64,000 bases of DNA from Aplectana chamaeleonis. Its lineage: Eukaryota; Nematoda; Chromadorea; Rhabditida; Cosmocercidae. Within the stretch, counting starts at the first letter, position 1. Each line of letters starts with the position of its first letter. Shown in pieces: positions 22,009-33,154 of this stretch. Made by a program: the position numbers and the translations under genes. The stretch covers positions 108,338 through 172,337 of the forward strand of contig JAPDOI010001502.1 in NCBI GenBank assembly GCA_029168955.1. Direction: 5' to 3'. Under the pieces are notes generated by a model. That model was not told the origin of the DNA. It worked only from the letters and a program-made list of their open reading frames with translations, and made no database searches.

Positions 22009-23386
22009 AATAGATTCTAGCTAAAGATCAAAGATCAACGCGCGTCTCGAACCTATTGTGATCAAAAACTTGTCGGTGGGCGTGGTTGCTCTTTTCCAGG
22101 ACATGATTGACCTTTTTCTCGTTTTTCTTTTCTCATTTACTTGAACGAATTGAGAATTTGCGCTTGCCAGAATTACCATACGTGTACATCGGCCAGACTA
22201 TAGCGTAAAAAACTACCACTCAGGTTGGACCCTGCCCTGAACGAGGCGAAGCTATAGGGAAAAACAAGAAAGCGCTTATTAGAAGTCATTGCAACTGTGA
22301 AAAAATGACTGTAAAAATTACAGTACGTTGCCTCGGCCAGCACTGAGAGATGTTCATGTGGCGATTGCTGATTGTCAGCACATAATACAACACAGGATAA
22401 AAATTTCATGAGAATCATGAAAAGGAAAACATGAACCCTAGCAGTTATGGGGGGAGGGCGGGTGGAGGAGGAAGCAGTGAGAACGTTCGCGCGAAATCGA
22501 TTGAGCGAGTGGGCGAAAATTCGAAAATGCCTGCTTGAAGATGCCGTAATATGTTTGATGCCTGACGTTGCCATGTTTGCTCGCTCCCTGACTGCCGCGG
22601 CTATCGCTCTCCTGGGAAACCCGCGTCGGAAGCATGTTTGTAAGTTGCGCAAGACGAGATAACATGTCGGAAACATGTTGACGTCATTTTATGCTGCTCG
22701 CATGATGTTCGAAAAGTTCTGAGTTTGCGCCCCAGCGCCGCGCTGTCCGAATGTCAGAGAAAGTCGAAGCAACCAACAATACTGCCGCGATCTGAAATCG
22801 CTGGAGGAAGCGAATTGAAATCGCTCCGTCGAGCGATTTCAAATCGTGATTTCGCGTGAAATGGACGGACAATTGCGAACCACGCCAAAGGAATCAAAAA
22901 GAAGCCTCGTTAATGTGTCATAAATACACGTTTTTCCTTTTCATATGCCGTCTTTTATGTTGGTGAGCTGTGGCGTTTGCAATTTCGCGTCACACACAAT
23001 GTTGTGACGAAAGATTGTGGACTAGTCGGTTCGACTAGACAAATCGCTTCCATCCTGAAAGCAACGCGACTAGTCGAAGCAACCTAACAAAATCAAGCAG
23101 GTCGCTTCGACCAGCTATGAAATACCCCAGTCGCTCGGCGATCGCAAATAAAACTGCGATACGTTTCAGACCGTCGCGAATCAGTGCAAGATCTATTGGC
23201 GCGATGGGTTTTGTAACTTTTGGCAGTGCCGCGACTAGTCGAAGCGACCTGCTATGAATGAGCCTACAGCGAAATATTACAATGATAAGGAGATTTCAAC
23301 ATGATAGGACCGATAATCTTTACTTCGACCGGCTCAAAAGGAGGAAGCTAGGCTATAGGTGATATCTAGAAAAATCAAAAACCTAC
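22009..23386. other. Unassigned spacer with palindromic repeats
   Basis: No gene is supported. The 167-codon minus-strand open frame at 22173-22676 has no domain. A 12-bp stem hairpin (TTGAAATCGCTC and its complement) lies at 22815-22842. Palindromic words around CGACTAGTCGAAGC recur at about 23068 and 23229, with GGTCGCTTCGACC between them at 23100. The stretch 22732-22765 is the inverse of 16395-16430. The last exon or exons of the serine protease should lie here or further left, but I could not find a tryptophan-containing C-terminal helix. Confidence 0.4.
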
Positions 23387-24763
23387 TGGGATCGAAAATT
23401 GGAAGGCAATGCACGTTTCTAGAAGTGGATCCAATTCCGACAAGGGTAGCCCTGTCAAGTTCATCCATCTGGATCAATGGGCCGCCACTGTCACCCTAAA
23501 AGATTTCGTTTCGTGTAACTCGCAAATTTGTGGCACCACCAGTTATGAGCATTCACAATATCTCATTGAATAATAACATTGGCAGAAGACTTCATTGAAG
23601 AGTGTGCTGAGTGTGGTGAAAAGAAATCAACGTGAGGGCCATGTTAATGATTCATTTGCTATCGAAGTGCTTGCATTTATTGTTTTTTTTTTCAGAAGCC
23701 GCCCTCTCTTTCCATCGCATCCGAAGTTACAAACTGTTCGCGTTGTTGGAGGAAGCGATCTGTTTTGTATTCGGTGAGGGGGTGTGGGATACTGGACCAT
23801 ACTGATATGTTGAGGCAAATTACAAAATGCGAGCCCTTTCGGTGATTGCACTGACTTGTAATTGCTCAGAAACTCACAGAGCAAGGAACGTTTCCTAGAT
23901 AGCTAACCGATAGGGTTTTGAAGCTCTCTTGACGGGATTTAACGCAAAACTCCGTTTTTCGCAGTTGGCTCGGAAGAGAAGGGGATGATGGGGTCGCTGA
24001 AACAGAAATATACACGGACGACAAGGATTCGTTGCGAATTGGAATAAAGCAATCTCCAGTCAAGCGTTACATACAACAAAAATATCTTTAAAGTCGAAAT
24101 CGCTACCTAAAATGCATTGTAAAAACACATGTGTATTTGACTTACTTTTACCATATCCGAGGGAAAAAAGAATTTCGTTCAGCTTTTGGTGTTCCTCCGG
24201 CATACAAATCGGAACAGCTTCAGCTTTTGGTATATCGCGGTTAAGTTCGAGAATGGCAAGATCATTTTTTTTAGTGTTATCGCATGGGTGGTAATCGTGA
24301 ACGATCGGCTTAAATGATTGAAACATTAAGACCACATTGCTGAACTTCTCAAAAATTTTGAAAGCTACGTGGATGCGTTTCAAGAAGTTCCAAAACTGAC
24401 TCACATATTTTAGGGAGGTATACGATTTACTGCCCTTACAGTTCTTTGATTCGCACCTGCTTCCGACATAGATTTCGATGTCAGATCCAGAAATCCCCCA
24501 ATGAGTTTTTCCATACACATCTTTAGCAGTTCTAAAACGAAAGCGAACATATTTAATCTCTCTACAGAATGTACAGATTTTCTGTACAGGTAATAATAAT
24601 GCAACTCGCTCTCACCGATCTCTGTATTCCTCCTTTTTGCACATTTCTGTGATATCGCTGCTTTTTTGAATAAGACAGTGGGCTGCGGTTAAGATGTGGC
24701 GCTGAGAAATTAGCACGCCACTACAGCCACTGTACTTCGATGCAACCAGAGTAGATTCGTATT
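23387..24763 (-). CDS. Chymotrypsin/trypsin-fold serine protease, partial (six exons)
   Basis: Six minus-strand exons, 24763-24616, 24531-24405, 24308-24146, 23996-23878 and 23495-23387, with the fifth and sixth segments read in order after them, give five located exons joined in consistent phase; the sixth (last) exon and the first are not located. The spliced reading holds the catalytic triad: LISQRHILTAAHC (His), KKNDLAILEL (Asp) and CSGDSGGPL (Ser), with GYGK in the place of the usual GWG. Cysteines flank the active-site serine as in the S1 family. The residue six before the serine, which is Asp in trypsins, reads as Val (NVPCSGDSGG), so trypsin-like Lys/Arg specificity is unlikely. A Lys/Ser-rich insertion, with KNCKGSKSY, lies between His and Asp. 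The 5' exon with signal peptide and activation site and the final exon are missing, so secretion is assumed from the family. Three MITEs lie immediately upstream, probably in an intron. Confidence 0.85.
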
Positions 24764-24844
24764 CTAAACGTGAAATGCAACATTACAGTGGAACTGTTCC
24801 CCTACAGTGTAATCTCAGTCCTTTGCGCTTAAAGCTATAGGCGC

Positions 24845-25386
24845 CTAAAGGCAGCGGTCGCGCTCAAATATGCTCGTCTTCTCTTCCTCTCTAAACCGTT
24901 TTCTGTGTATAGAGTAGTAGAGCCTATAAGAAAAAATCGCGAAAAAATAGCTGTTCTGGGCCAAATTCGAAGCCTGAACTTTCTTGTCTTTTGATGGTGG
25001 ACGAGTCCACCCCACATCATCGGCATCGATGATCTCTAATATCAAGAACATCAGCTGGCTTGAACTTGAATTTCAATCAATGAACTTTCGGATTTATGTA
25101 CACATCTAGTCAAAAACACTGGTTGAAGTGCTTGCTTTCATTGTTCAACTGTTTTATTCGGTAAATTTGCATTTATTTCTTCCTCTGAGTGTCGATGATT
25201 TTTGATTGCTTGGCATGAGACTGTGATCTTTCTGTGCACGTGTGACTTGAAATTTAGGGTTTTAATAACTCTAATTCTAGCCCGTTTTTCACCGCGCTAC
25301 CTTCATAGTTTTTGAGCTGTTTTATATCTGAGCTGATTTTTGTAGTTTTTTCGATAACGTTTTTCATCGTGACCAATGCCTTTAAA
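24845..25386. mobile_element. MITE of the TTTAAAGGCA family (M4)
   Basis: Starts TAAAGGCAGCGGTCGCGCTC and ends CATCGTGACCAATGCCTTTA, an inverted though diverged terminus. It is the first of three MITEs of this family lying end to end, just upstream of the protease exon at 24763. Confidence 0.65.
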
Positions 25387-25835
25387 GGCAGCGTTCACGA
25401 TGTTCATCATCGTTGACTTTCTACAGTGAAATGATAGGCGAGGAGGATAATAGGCTTCCAGTGTCGAAAGAACGGTAGAAAACGAGCCACGAGTGGTAAA
25501 ATGACGGATGCAAATGAGCGTTTTGGGGTTCCAGAACCGCCCCGTGCTCCAGTTCCGCCCCCTCAATGTGAACGAAGGAAGACTCAGATTGCAGGAATGA
25601 TAAAGTCAAGAAAGGGATGATAAGTGAGCCGATCGCCTGATTGCACTGATAGGGTTTGTCTTCCATAGCGGTCAATTCCTCAACACATGAAAATCAGCGT
25701 AAACAAGGGAGGACCTAGTTTGGCTCAAAAACATGTCTCTCGCGTTTTTTTTAAGCATGCCTTGCTATATAGGACACCAAACCTTCCGTAAACCATTGAG
25801 ATATTGGAAGTGAAATCTATCGTGAACACGGCTTT
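25381..25835. mobile_element. MITE of the TTTAAAGGCA family (M5), abutting M4 and M6
   Basis: Starts TTTAAAGGCAGCGTTCACGA, sharing TTTAAA with the end of M4, and ends TATCGTGAACACGGCTTTTG, where M6 begins. Non-coding. Confidence 0.7.
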
Positions 25836-26304
25836 TGAAGGCAGCATACACGCTCGTGAACATGGTTGGGATAACAATGTGGATCGAGCCGTATGGCCTG
25901 CAGCATAATGCCTACGCATTTTGAAGTGTCAAAAATCACCCACAATGCCGCTACATAAGTTAGAAGTTAGCCCCGCCCTGTATTTTCACGCCCCTTGTAT
26001 TTGCCATTTTGCTCCAGAGCAGGGTCGCTGGGTCATCTTTGCCGTCAGTGACGAGTGTGGTTCACTTGTTAGGCAACCTACCAACAGTACCGACGGGTGA
26101 ATATCATCCAACAACTTTGCGTTGCAGGAAAAAGGCAAATACAGGGGGCGTGAAAATACAGGGCGGGGCCAACTTCTCACTTATGTACCGGCATTGTGGG
26201 TCGTTTTTGACACTTCAAAATACGTAGGCGTTGTAATATGGACCATACCATTCTATTTCCGTAGTTATCTCAATCATGTTTACGAGCTTGTATGCTGCCT
26301 TTAA
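25833..26304. mobile_element. Long-armed MITE (M6), about 180-bp inverted repeats
   Basis: The left arm runs from GAAGGCAGCATACACGCTCG through GTGTCAAAAATCACCCACAA to about 26000. The right arm reads back from 26304 through TTGTGGGTCGTTTTTGACAC to about 26120. The CGCCCTGTATTTTCACGCCC/GGGCGTGAAAATACAGGGCG pair is nearly exact. A lone left arm of the same subfamily lies at 48932-49045. Confidence 0.85.
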
Positions 26305-27859
26305 GGATTTGCAATATTAAAGAAAATCTGAAGAGGAACAAGCTTGAAAATTTTCGCAGGGTTAAATCTTCTCTGTCGAAGTGGAGCGTCAACAACAGGT
26401 TGATCCGCCCGCCATGAATCAGTGCCTGTCAACGTGTCGATCTCTGGTGGGTGCGCGTCCGTGTCTTGTGATCTGGCATATGCTCACATGTTGGACGGGT
26501 ATTACGTAAACGTCTGCGTTTCAGATTTTTTCGCGCTCTGCATGTTGATCTGCGCGTTGGCAAGCAACAAGAAGATTTTTGTGCTTACACACTCTAATCT
26601 TTCGAAATACTCTAACGGGCGCATACAAAATGAGCTGGTGTGTGTGTGAATTTGTACTACATTCTTCCAAGTTTATTTTTGATTTCGTTCTTCCTGACTG
26701 TTTTTCATCCTCTCGTTTTCTCTGAACTTCTCCAGAAGTATTCTTCATGGGCAAGGTATAGGTTTTGAACCAGTGCCTTCAGTACAGGTACACAGTGCAG
26801 GCAATATAATGACGAATTAATATTTGAACTATTTCTCCGCGAAGGCTGCATTTCGTCGTTCTGAGTTGTGCACCTTCAGTCAACTTTAATATAGCACTCG
26901 GAAGAGAATTTGTTTGGCGACCTATCACTTTTGTCGCCCCCTAGAAAAGCACTGCCCGCTTACAATTGAAGCATTTCTGGCCGATCTGACCATTTGTAAC
27001 GAAATACATTTCAATAAGGACAGCCGTTAACAAGCGAATTCTCTGAATCCTGCCTGCCTGAAGTTTCGAAATGAGCTGATAATTCAAAAACCTTTTCTGT
27101 ACTGGGCTATATATGAAACCAGTCGGAGGGGGAGACTCCGGATTCAATTGAAGAATGAATGATACCGCATTCAAAAATCTAAGAATTTCCATGGATTTTC
27201 ATGAAAACAATGACTGATAATGATATCAGGGTTCGGTATCAGCACGAAATCTCATTTCCATGGATGAATCAGTTCATTCTCATAAGTGCCTTCCTGACTA
27301 GTTTCGAGCCCTGGAATAAACCATTCGAAACCCAATCAAATCATGATTTCAGCTTGGTCCATGCGTCAGACAAAATGTAACCATAATTATACACCATTCA
27401 GCGGTCTTGGAATGAAGTCTCCAAATCCGATTTTCTAGCCGCTGACATTGGGAGTTCATTTGCAGAAAGTATAAATTCCGAAAAGAATGCAACTTTTTGG
27501 TTAAATTTTCTGACGAAAAGCTCGAATTGAACACTTGTAGCTGCGCTCTGTTGTTCTAAACGGAGTCAAAGACGCATATTCATTATGCCCCTCAAAAACT
27601 GAATGATCTTGTCAGAAATGAATATGCACCCCACGTGTTCGACGTCCCGAATAACCACTATAAACAAACGTCACGCAGAAAGAAGGAACTCTATTTCCTG
27701 CACCCCAAAAATCCTCAAGGTTTGGGGAGCCGTCGGGTTTGATGATAGCAGCGCGAGGGTTGAGGTAGCACTGAAAAACCGCCCCCTCGCCAACCCTACC
27801 TTGAAGGATGGGGCAGCTGAGACCCCGCTGAGACACCAATTACTGTTTATCTCCAGCAC
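26305..27859. other. Unassigned spacer, possible home of missing protease 5' exon
   Basis: I searched the minus strand for a signal peptide plus a protease activation region and found none. The open frames at 26941-27192 and 27349-27534 (minus) and 27603-27911 (plus) show no domain. Nothing else is supported. Confidence 0.3.
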
Positions 27860-28474
27860 TTTAAAGGCATCGTACACGATGAAAACCATACTTGGGTTTT
27901 CGAGTTTTTAGTGTGGTTATATGCCTATAGTGATTGAAGGTTGCAAAATGCCCCCTCAAAAACGTCAACTTCCCAGGAAAAACCCATTGCAGGAAAGCTC
28001 AATACAAACTTGAAGTTACCGCCGAAATCAATTTGGGATAGTTGCGCGAAGTACACTAGAAACACTTTTACGATTCGTTCCTTGGCGCAGCGTTGGAAGT
28101 AATTCACCGAGGACGCCATTCAGACAAGCGATCTTTTTCTTCGAACGGAAATAAAAAGGGTCACTAACTGCTGCGTCCATTGCTGTCAGCTGCTTTCGAT
28201 CGATGCCGAGCGTGAAATCGAGTGGCGTGTGAATTGCTCCCTACGACGCGTCAACGCACGATCGCCGGCAGCGACAACGGAGTTTCGTTCCTTGTAACAA
28301 CGTATCGACTCCAAGGCCGGCTCCCAAAACCCAGGAAGCCTTTTTGAGGTAAGCGAATCTCCATTGAGAGGCGATTTTGAAACTCCAAACTTTCTGAGTG
28401 ACATTGTTATGGCCAACTAGGCCGACTGAACGCAAAAGCTGGAGTTCGGTTTTCATCGTGTACGATGCCTTTAG
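27860..28474. mobile_element. MITE of the TTTAAAGGCA family (M7)
   Basis: Begins TTTAAAGGCATCGTACACGA and ends TCGTGTACGATGCCTTTA, an inverted repeat continuing inward (TGAAAACC on the left, GGTTTTCA on the right). About 615 bp, non-coding. Confidence 0.8.
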
Positions 28475-29039
28475 AGCTCCGACGTCCTAGCCCCTGCCCC
28501 AACCCCTTCGTAACACTCGCACTCGTGCATGCCACCTAGTAGCGGCCATTCTCAGTTGAGTGCAGCTGTCCCCTGCCAAAGGCTGAGGGTCGCAACTACA
28601 GGTTCACTTTGTCTAATGGTTCGCTTTACCCTGGTCACCGGCCCAAACCCTGAACCGACCAAGGGGTAGGTTAGCAGCATCATCTGTGATACACACCGTA
28701 TTCTCTCTTTGAAGTAGTACACTTGGAATACACGTTCTCAATTTTTTCAGGCCACTTTCAGGTGTACTTCTAGTAGAGGTGTACTTAGGAATTTACTTTT
28801 TTATCGTGTAGGCTTGGTCATGGTGGGTGAGCTCGTTTAAATTCAAAAAGAAGAGAACGTGGTTCTAACTCAGGTTACCTGCTAATAAAGCCAAGAAATT
28901 GCAGTAGAAGAAAAACAAATTTATATTGCGTTCGAAAAATAGTTTTAGCAACCATTTTTTTTCGTAGTGAGCCCCAGCTATTTTCGCAAAAGTTTGAACA
29001 TTGTGCTATGGTGAAACTGCTGACGGACCACAACTTATG
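28475..29039. other. Unassigned spacer
   Basis: GC-rich at the start (28480-28680) and AT-rich later. No gene recognised. Confidence 0.3.
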
Positions 29040-30500
29040 TAATTAGGTCTAGGACAGGGTGTGTCGCACCGGTGGAACACGCGGTCGTGAACGGAATAAA
29101 CATTTTTGGTACTCGAATCGCGTTTTCGGTACTCGAATCGCGTGTAATTCTGAGGGGTTTCTCGAGTAGCATCAAAATCTTTCAGATAGAGAAAAAGTCG
29201 TGCTTACGAATCGTATATCTCATTTGATAAAAAGCTCGCACGCGGACAAGGGGTAAATTCGCTGACCCTCATTCGGTGCTGAACTTTCCGGTCAACCTTC
29301 AATATGAGTGCTTGAAATAGGAGGAAACTTACTTCTGTAAATTTTGAAAGCCACCATCCACGGATATTCGCCTTCGCTTGTCGTGATTCCCCCTAGTGAC
29401 CTCTTGGTTCGCGCTAGAATATCACTGCTGTGAAACGAAGATTACGTTTGACTGAAGAGCAGTAGTTCACTCAAGACTTGCTAATGTGTATGCAGATATT
29501 CTCGTGCTCCTCAAGTCGACAAAATTCCAGATTTAAAACAAAAACAACCATGCTTGTATAATTTACTTAATTTCTCCCATCTTGGAGGCAATTTCAACTC
29601 TTCGGAATGATTCCATAAAAATATCTTGAAAATTGCCGAGAAAAACTGTTCCGTTAGTTGCACGCGCACTGGAAAATAATTTGAAGTAATATTCACGGCG
29701 ATTTTACGAGAAAGATTTTTTCAAACTTTTCCCATCAATGAAAATTAGCCAGTGATGTTGAAGCGCAATCGGGGAGTTTTTCTCAGTTTTGGTGAATGCA
29801 ATCTTGGAATCTTGTAAAACTGATTGCCTTACTTTTTTATTAACGTGCTCCTCATGTTCTTGTGGAACGCTCATGTTCAAATTGGAGGTATTATGTTGCC
29901 GACTCACATAGGTAGCGAACTCCACATTCTAGCTTCAGAGCTTTATTCTCCTCCTCGGTTATGTTGCTAGTTCGAAACAGTGAAAGGAGCGGCCACCATG
30001 GCAGAATCTGCATCTGTAAACTGCAAAGAAACTTTGCTTCTACCAAGCTCGAATAATTTTGAGGGAGCAGAGGTGCAGACTCTATAGGACGGAGCCCAAT
30101 GAAAGCCTTTTCGACTTTCAACCTATACAAAGTCTCTGCAGTCATTTTTCTGAGTGCTGGTATTCAGTACAAGATATTGAAGGATGTCTCATCTGCATTT
30201 TTGTGGGTTCTGTTTATAAACCGATGCGAAGCGAAACCTGATGGCACTCTAATATTCTATAAAAAAGACAAAACAGTAAAAAAATCTTTAATCGGCAAGA
30301 ACGAAAACCATTTTAACCCAATCTGGTTACGTTTATTCAGCAAGGTTTTAAGCGGTGTTCGTTCGAGTCTATCTCTGCCGTAATAGGGACGACCGCTTTT
30401 TCACTCTGAGCTTTAATAAACCTATGCAACAGTTGGGCATCTCGTCGCGCCAATTTCACCTTTCAAAAAAAGAAAGAATAAGGAAATATCTGTCTCACAC
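29040..30500. repeat. Composite repeat X, copy D (rearranged partial copy)
   Basis: The right part, 29517-30500, is collinear with 55273-56340 and, from about 30160, with 2157-2720. The left part, about 29050-29430, matches 5590-5970 of copy A in inverted orientation (for example GCTTGTCGTGATTCCCCCTA near 29375). So two non-adjacent pieces of the repeat are joined head to head here. A 20-bp word ending in ACTCGAATCGCGT is doubled at about 29110-29142. On the minus strand 29890-29704 reads SVPQEHEEHVNKKVRQ and KTEKNSPIALQ, and copy C keeps a similar but stop-broken reading, so an unidentified coding ancestor is likely. Confidence 0.65.
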
Positions 30501-30507
30501 TTGTGGT

Positions 30508-31001
30508 TTTTAAAGCCCCTGTTCACGATAAACTTCATCCTCGAATTTTCCATGACAAACGCTTCTCGTGGCTCTCAGAAGCAGAACAGCGTCGAAAAAC
30601 GGGATGAAAAGCTACCCAGGAGCCGCAAAACGGCTTAGAAAAGTGGGAAAACCCCGCCATTGTGGGCAAGTCCCGCCTCTTCCCGCCCCTCGACGTGAAC
30701 AAAGGAACACCCGAAATCGTTAGTTGAGCGATGGTTTCCGATCAAAAGCCCCGTTCTTCTCTTCATTCTCAACTTCTCTCTTTACTCAGGTCAGCTCGCA
30801 CACATTGGCTGCAAAAGACGGAGCTTACAAGCCTTGGGCAACTCGTCCACCATTTTCCCTAGCTCAATTTCTGAGGGACCATAACTCCATTCCCAGAAGC
30901 TCTTGTACGATTCCAGAAGCATCATTGGAATCAGAATGGGACCGGTTTTAAGATAGGCAAAAAAACAGAAAAGCGGTTCTTATCGCGAACAGTGCCTTTA
31001 A
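30508..31001. mobile_element. MITE of the TTTAAAGGCA family (M8)
   Basis: Left end TTTTAAAGCCCCTGTTCACG, right end CGCGAACAGTGCCTTTAA. The interior is the inverse of M1 (13701-14197) and the same orientation as M9 (63761 onward). It sits where copy D of repeat X stops matching copies A and C. Confidence 0.85.
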
Positions 31002-32479
31002 GTCCCGTTCGAACGACTGCATTCGGTGCATCAGAATTGACCGAAAACTCTCCGTAAATGGGTAAAACGGTAAAAAGTAAGTGCACACCCGTGATGTGGA
31101 GTCCGAGCGAAATCGCCATGTTTCACACCCCGTAGACCTGCACCCTGGTGTGCGATTACTTTCCGCTTATTTCATGATTTCTTACACCAAGGAGCAACAG
31201 AAGTTGACAAATGTTTTCGAAGAAGATTTCGAAATAATATCACCCGGGACGGGTTTTTATTCACCTAACGACCCAATTTTTTTCACTTTCAGCGGGGAAT
31301 CAAAAAGAGATAAAGATCGGCCGCCCTAGTGCAGCTGACTAAGGGTAGAGAAAGAAATGGGTGAATAATCCTTTTTGAAGGATTCAAGTACACTGCGTAT
31401 TGCAGGAGACAAAAGAAGCCAATGACAGCTGCATCTGTCCAAAATGTGTTGGCTACCCTTTCGAAATTTCGCAATGTTTCGTTTCGCTGTCGGTCCAATC
31501 GAGCTGATTAGTGCGGCGCCAACCCCTGACGTCTCCCGTTTCTCTCGTGGAAAACGGGAAGGCGGAGCTTTGCCGAAACGTCTCTCGTTCGCCACGACGT
31601 GGCAGAAAAAAGCGGTTAAGCCATCGGTCGAATCGAACTCGTGCCTCAGACAGCGATACAGCGACGCGGCATTAAACAGCTCGGGCCATATACTCTGGCA
31701 AACGCTGGCTAGACGCCCCTTAGCACCGCCCAATTATCGAACTCTAGCGCAGTTTTCACCGTTTTAGCCGACCTCCGGGCATTACGTCATAATGGTGATT
31801 TGCCAATGAAAAAGCAGCTTGATATCAAGCTACATCTCCACTGCGAAATGTCACGGGAAGCGACGCGAGGCTACGCTCCAATCGGCATGCAGTTTTGAGC
31901 GGCGTTATCCATTCTATTTTTACCATCGGCGGCCGATTGGACTAACCTCTCTTCCTTTTTTGATCCTTTCATTTTGTTTCCTCAACTTGAAAATAGCGAT
32001 TTGTTTGCATCTTGGTCAGAAACTCGCTCAAATGGGATATTATGCTCCAAACATTCCGGTTATTGGCGGTAGCTTGCTCGTGTGCTTATTGTAGCCCCTT
32101 TCCCTCAAATTCAGCCAATTCAAGTCTGCTCATTATTCTCCAGCTTCTCCAATCTTTCAACCTCGGCATATTGATCTATTTTTACTTATTCTTTCTGCTT
32201 TCGAGGTTCGTAGATGGACAGATTTATTATTGGCCTGAGCGTTTCGACGGAGATCGTCGTCTTCAGTGGCCTAGAAAGCAGTCCAAGGTTAGAATGAGCT
32301 GTCTAGACCACCAAATACCTCCACAGCTCTAGCGTTTCCGATAGCTCCTCGAGTTAGTAAGGCGAAAGCCCTGTCAAATAGATCCAACAACTCACACACC
32401 TATCCACTAATAGAGCAGCGTTAGCGTCTGCCTTTAACAAAAGACCAGTAGCGAGTGGGTGCTCGCACGTGGTATATAA
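31002..32479. other. Unassigned spacer
   Basis: Opposing open frames at 31326-31767 (135 minus, 107 plus) show no domain. The minus-strand phrase SIWPELFNAA near 31690 resembles the reverse transcriptase WPELLKAA of RTE family b, but the surrounding residues do not follow that family. Nothing firm. Confidence 0.3.
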
Positions 32480-32652
32480 GAGAAAACCTAAACAGGCAGC
32501 AGCGACCGTTTATCCATACGTGTCCCACCACGCTGTTCTGCCAGTGGAGATGTTCTACAAGCTTCTTCATGTTTCAACGTGCCAACTTCTTGAGTATTCA
32601 GCGTGATGAACGGTGTGGATAAACGGTCGCTGCTACCTGTTTAGGAAGGCCC
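32480..32652. mobile_element. 173-bp foldback MITE with 9-bp target-site duplication
   Basis: The element is flanked on both sides by GGTATATAA (32471-32479 and 32653-32661). Its ends are inverted repeats: CCTAAACAGGCAGCAGCGAC on the left and GTCGCTGCTACCTGTTTAGG on the right, continuing to GTTTATCCA/TGGATAAAC. The 9-bp duplication is the length made by Mutator-like transposases; 8 bp (hAT) would also fit if one end base is chance. Confidence 0.85.
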
Positions 32653-32689
32653 GGTATATAACATCTTATGCAAGCCCTCTATAAAACGT

Positions 32690-32890
32690 CGTGAATCACA
32701 TCAATCGGGACGCGAGCGGCGCGCACGACGCCTCAGCCTCCGTCTGCCCCCCGCTCTCTCACTGTCTCTAACCTTCGCTCCGCTTCAGCATGCGTAGGAA
32801 CCATGTTAATTTTGCCGTTGCATAGCCTGTACATGTATTTAACAGACACTGGCATTCTTCCGTAATACGGTTATCATATCATCCCAGCTA
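32690..32890. repeat. Composite repeat X, short fragment H
   Basis: The block with CCTCCGTCTGCCCCC near 32739 and CTCTCACTGTCTCTAACCTT matches 8400-8470 and 61850-61900. Confidence 0.6.
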
Positions 32891-33154
32891 GTATTATTGA
32901 AGAAAATTGATAATTGTCTTCCCTTCATTTCGGAAATTCACCCATCTTAGGCAATTTCTTGTTTGCCACATTGTTTTCATGCGTCTATTTGCGACAGGGC
33001 TGTGCATAGCTGAATTTTGGAGTTTCTGTGATCTTGAATCATTATTGAAATCAAGTACGCGTAATTTACATTTGAGGACGCCCCATAGCATATTTACTGC
33101 CCCTATCGGAACGAATTCCGGTCCGCGGTTGAGGAGAACCGCTGTTGCAGCACC

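Noticed and set aside
22173..22676. 167-codon minus-strand open frame as a gene or as the protease C-terminus
   Set aside because: No protease C-terminal features, no recognisable domain, and opposite-strand frames of similar quality.
31672..31733. RTE reverse transcriptase remnant (SIWPELFNAA on the minus strand)
   Set aside because: Only about ten residues resemble the family; the flanking reading does not continue the match.
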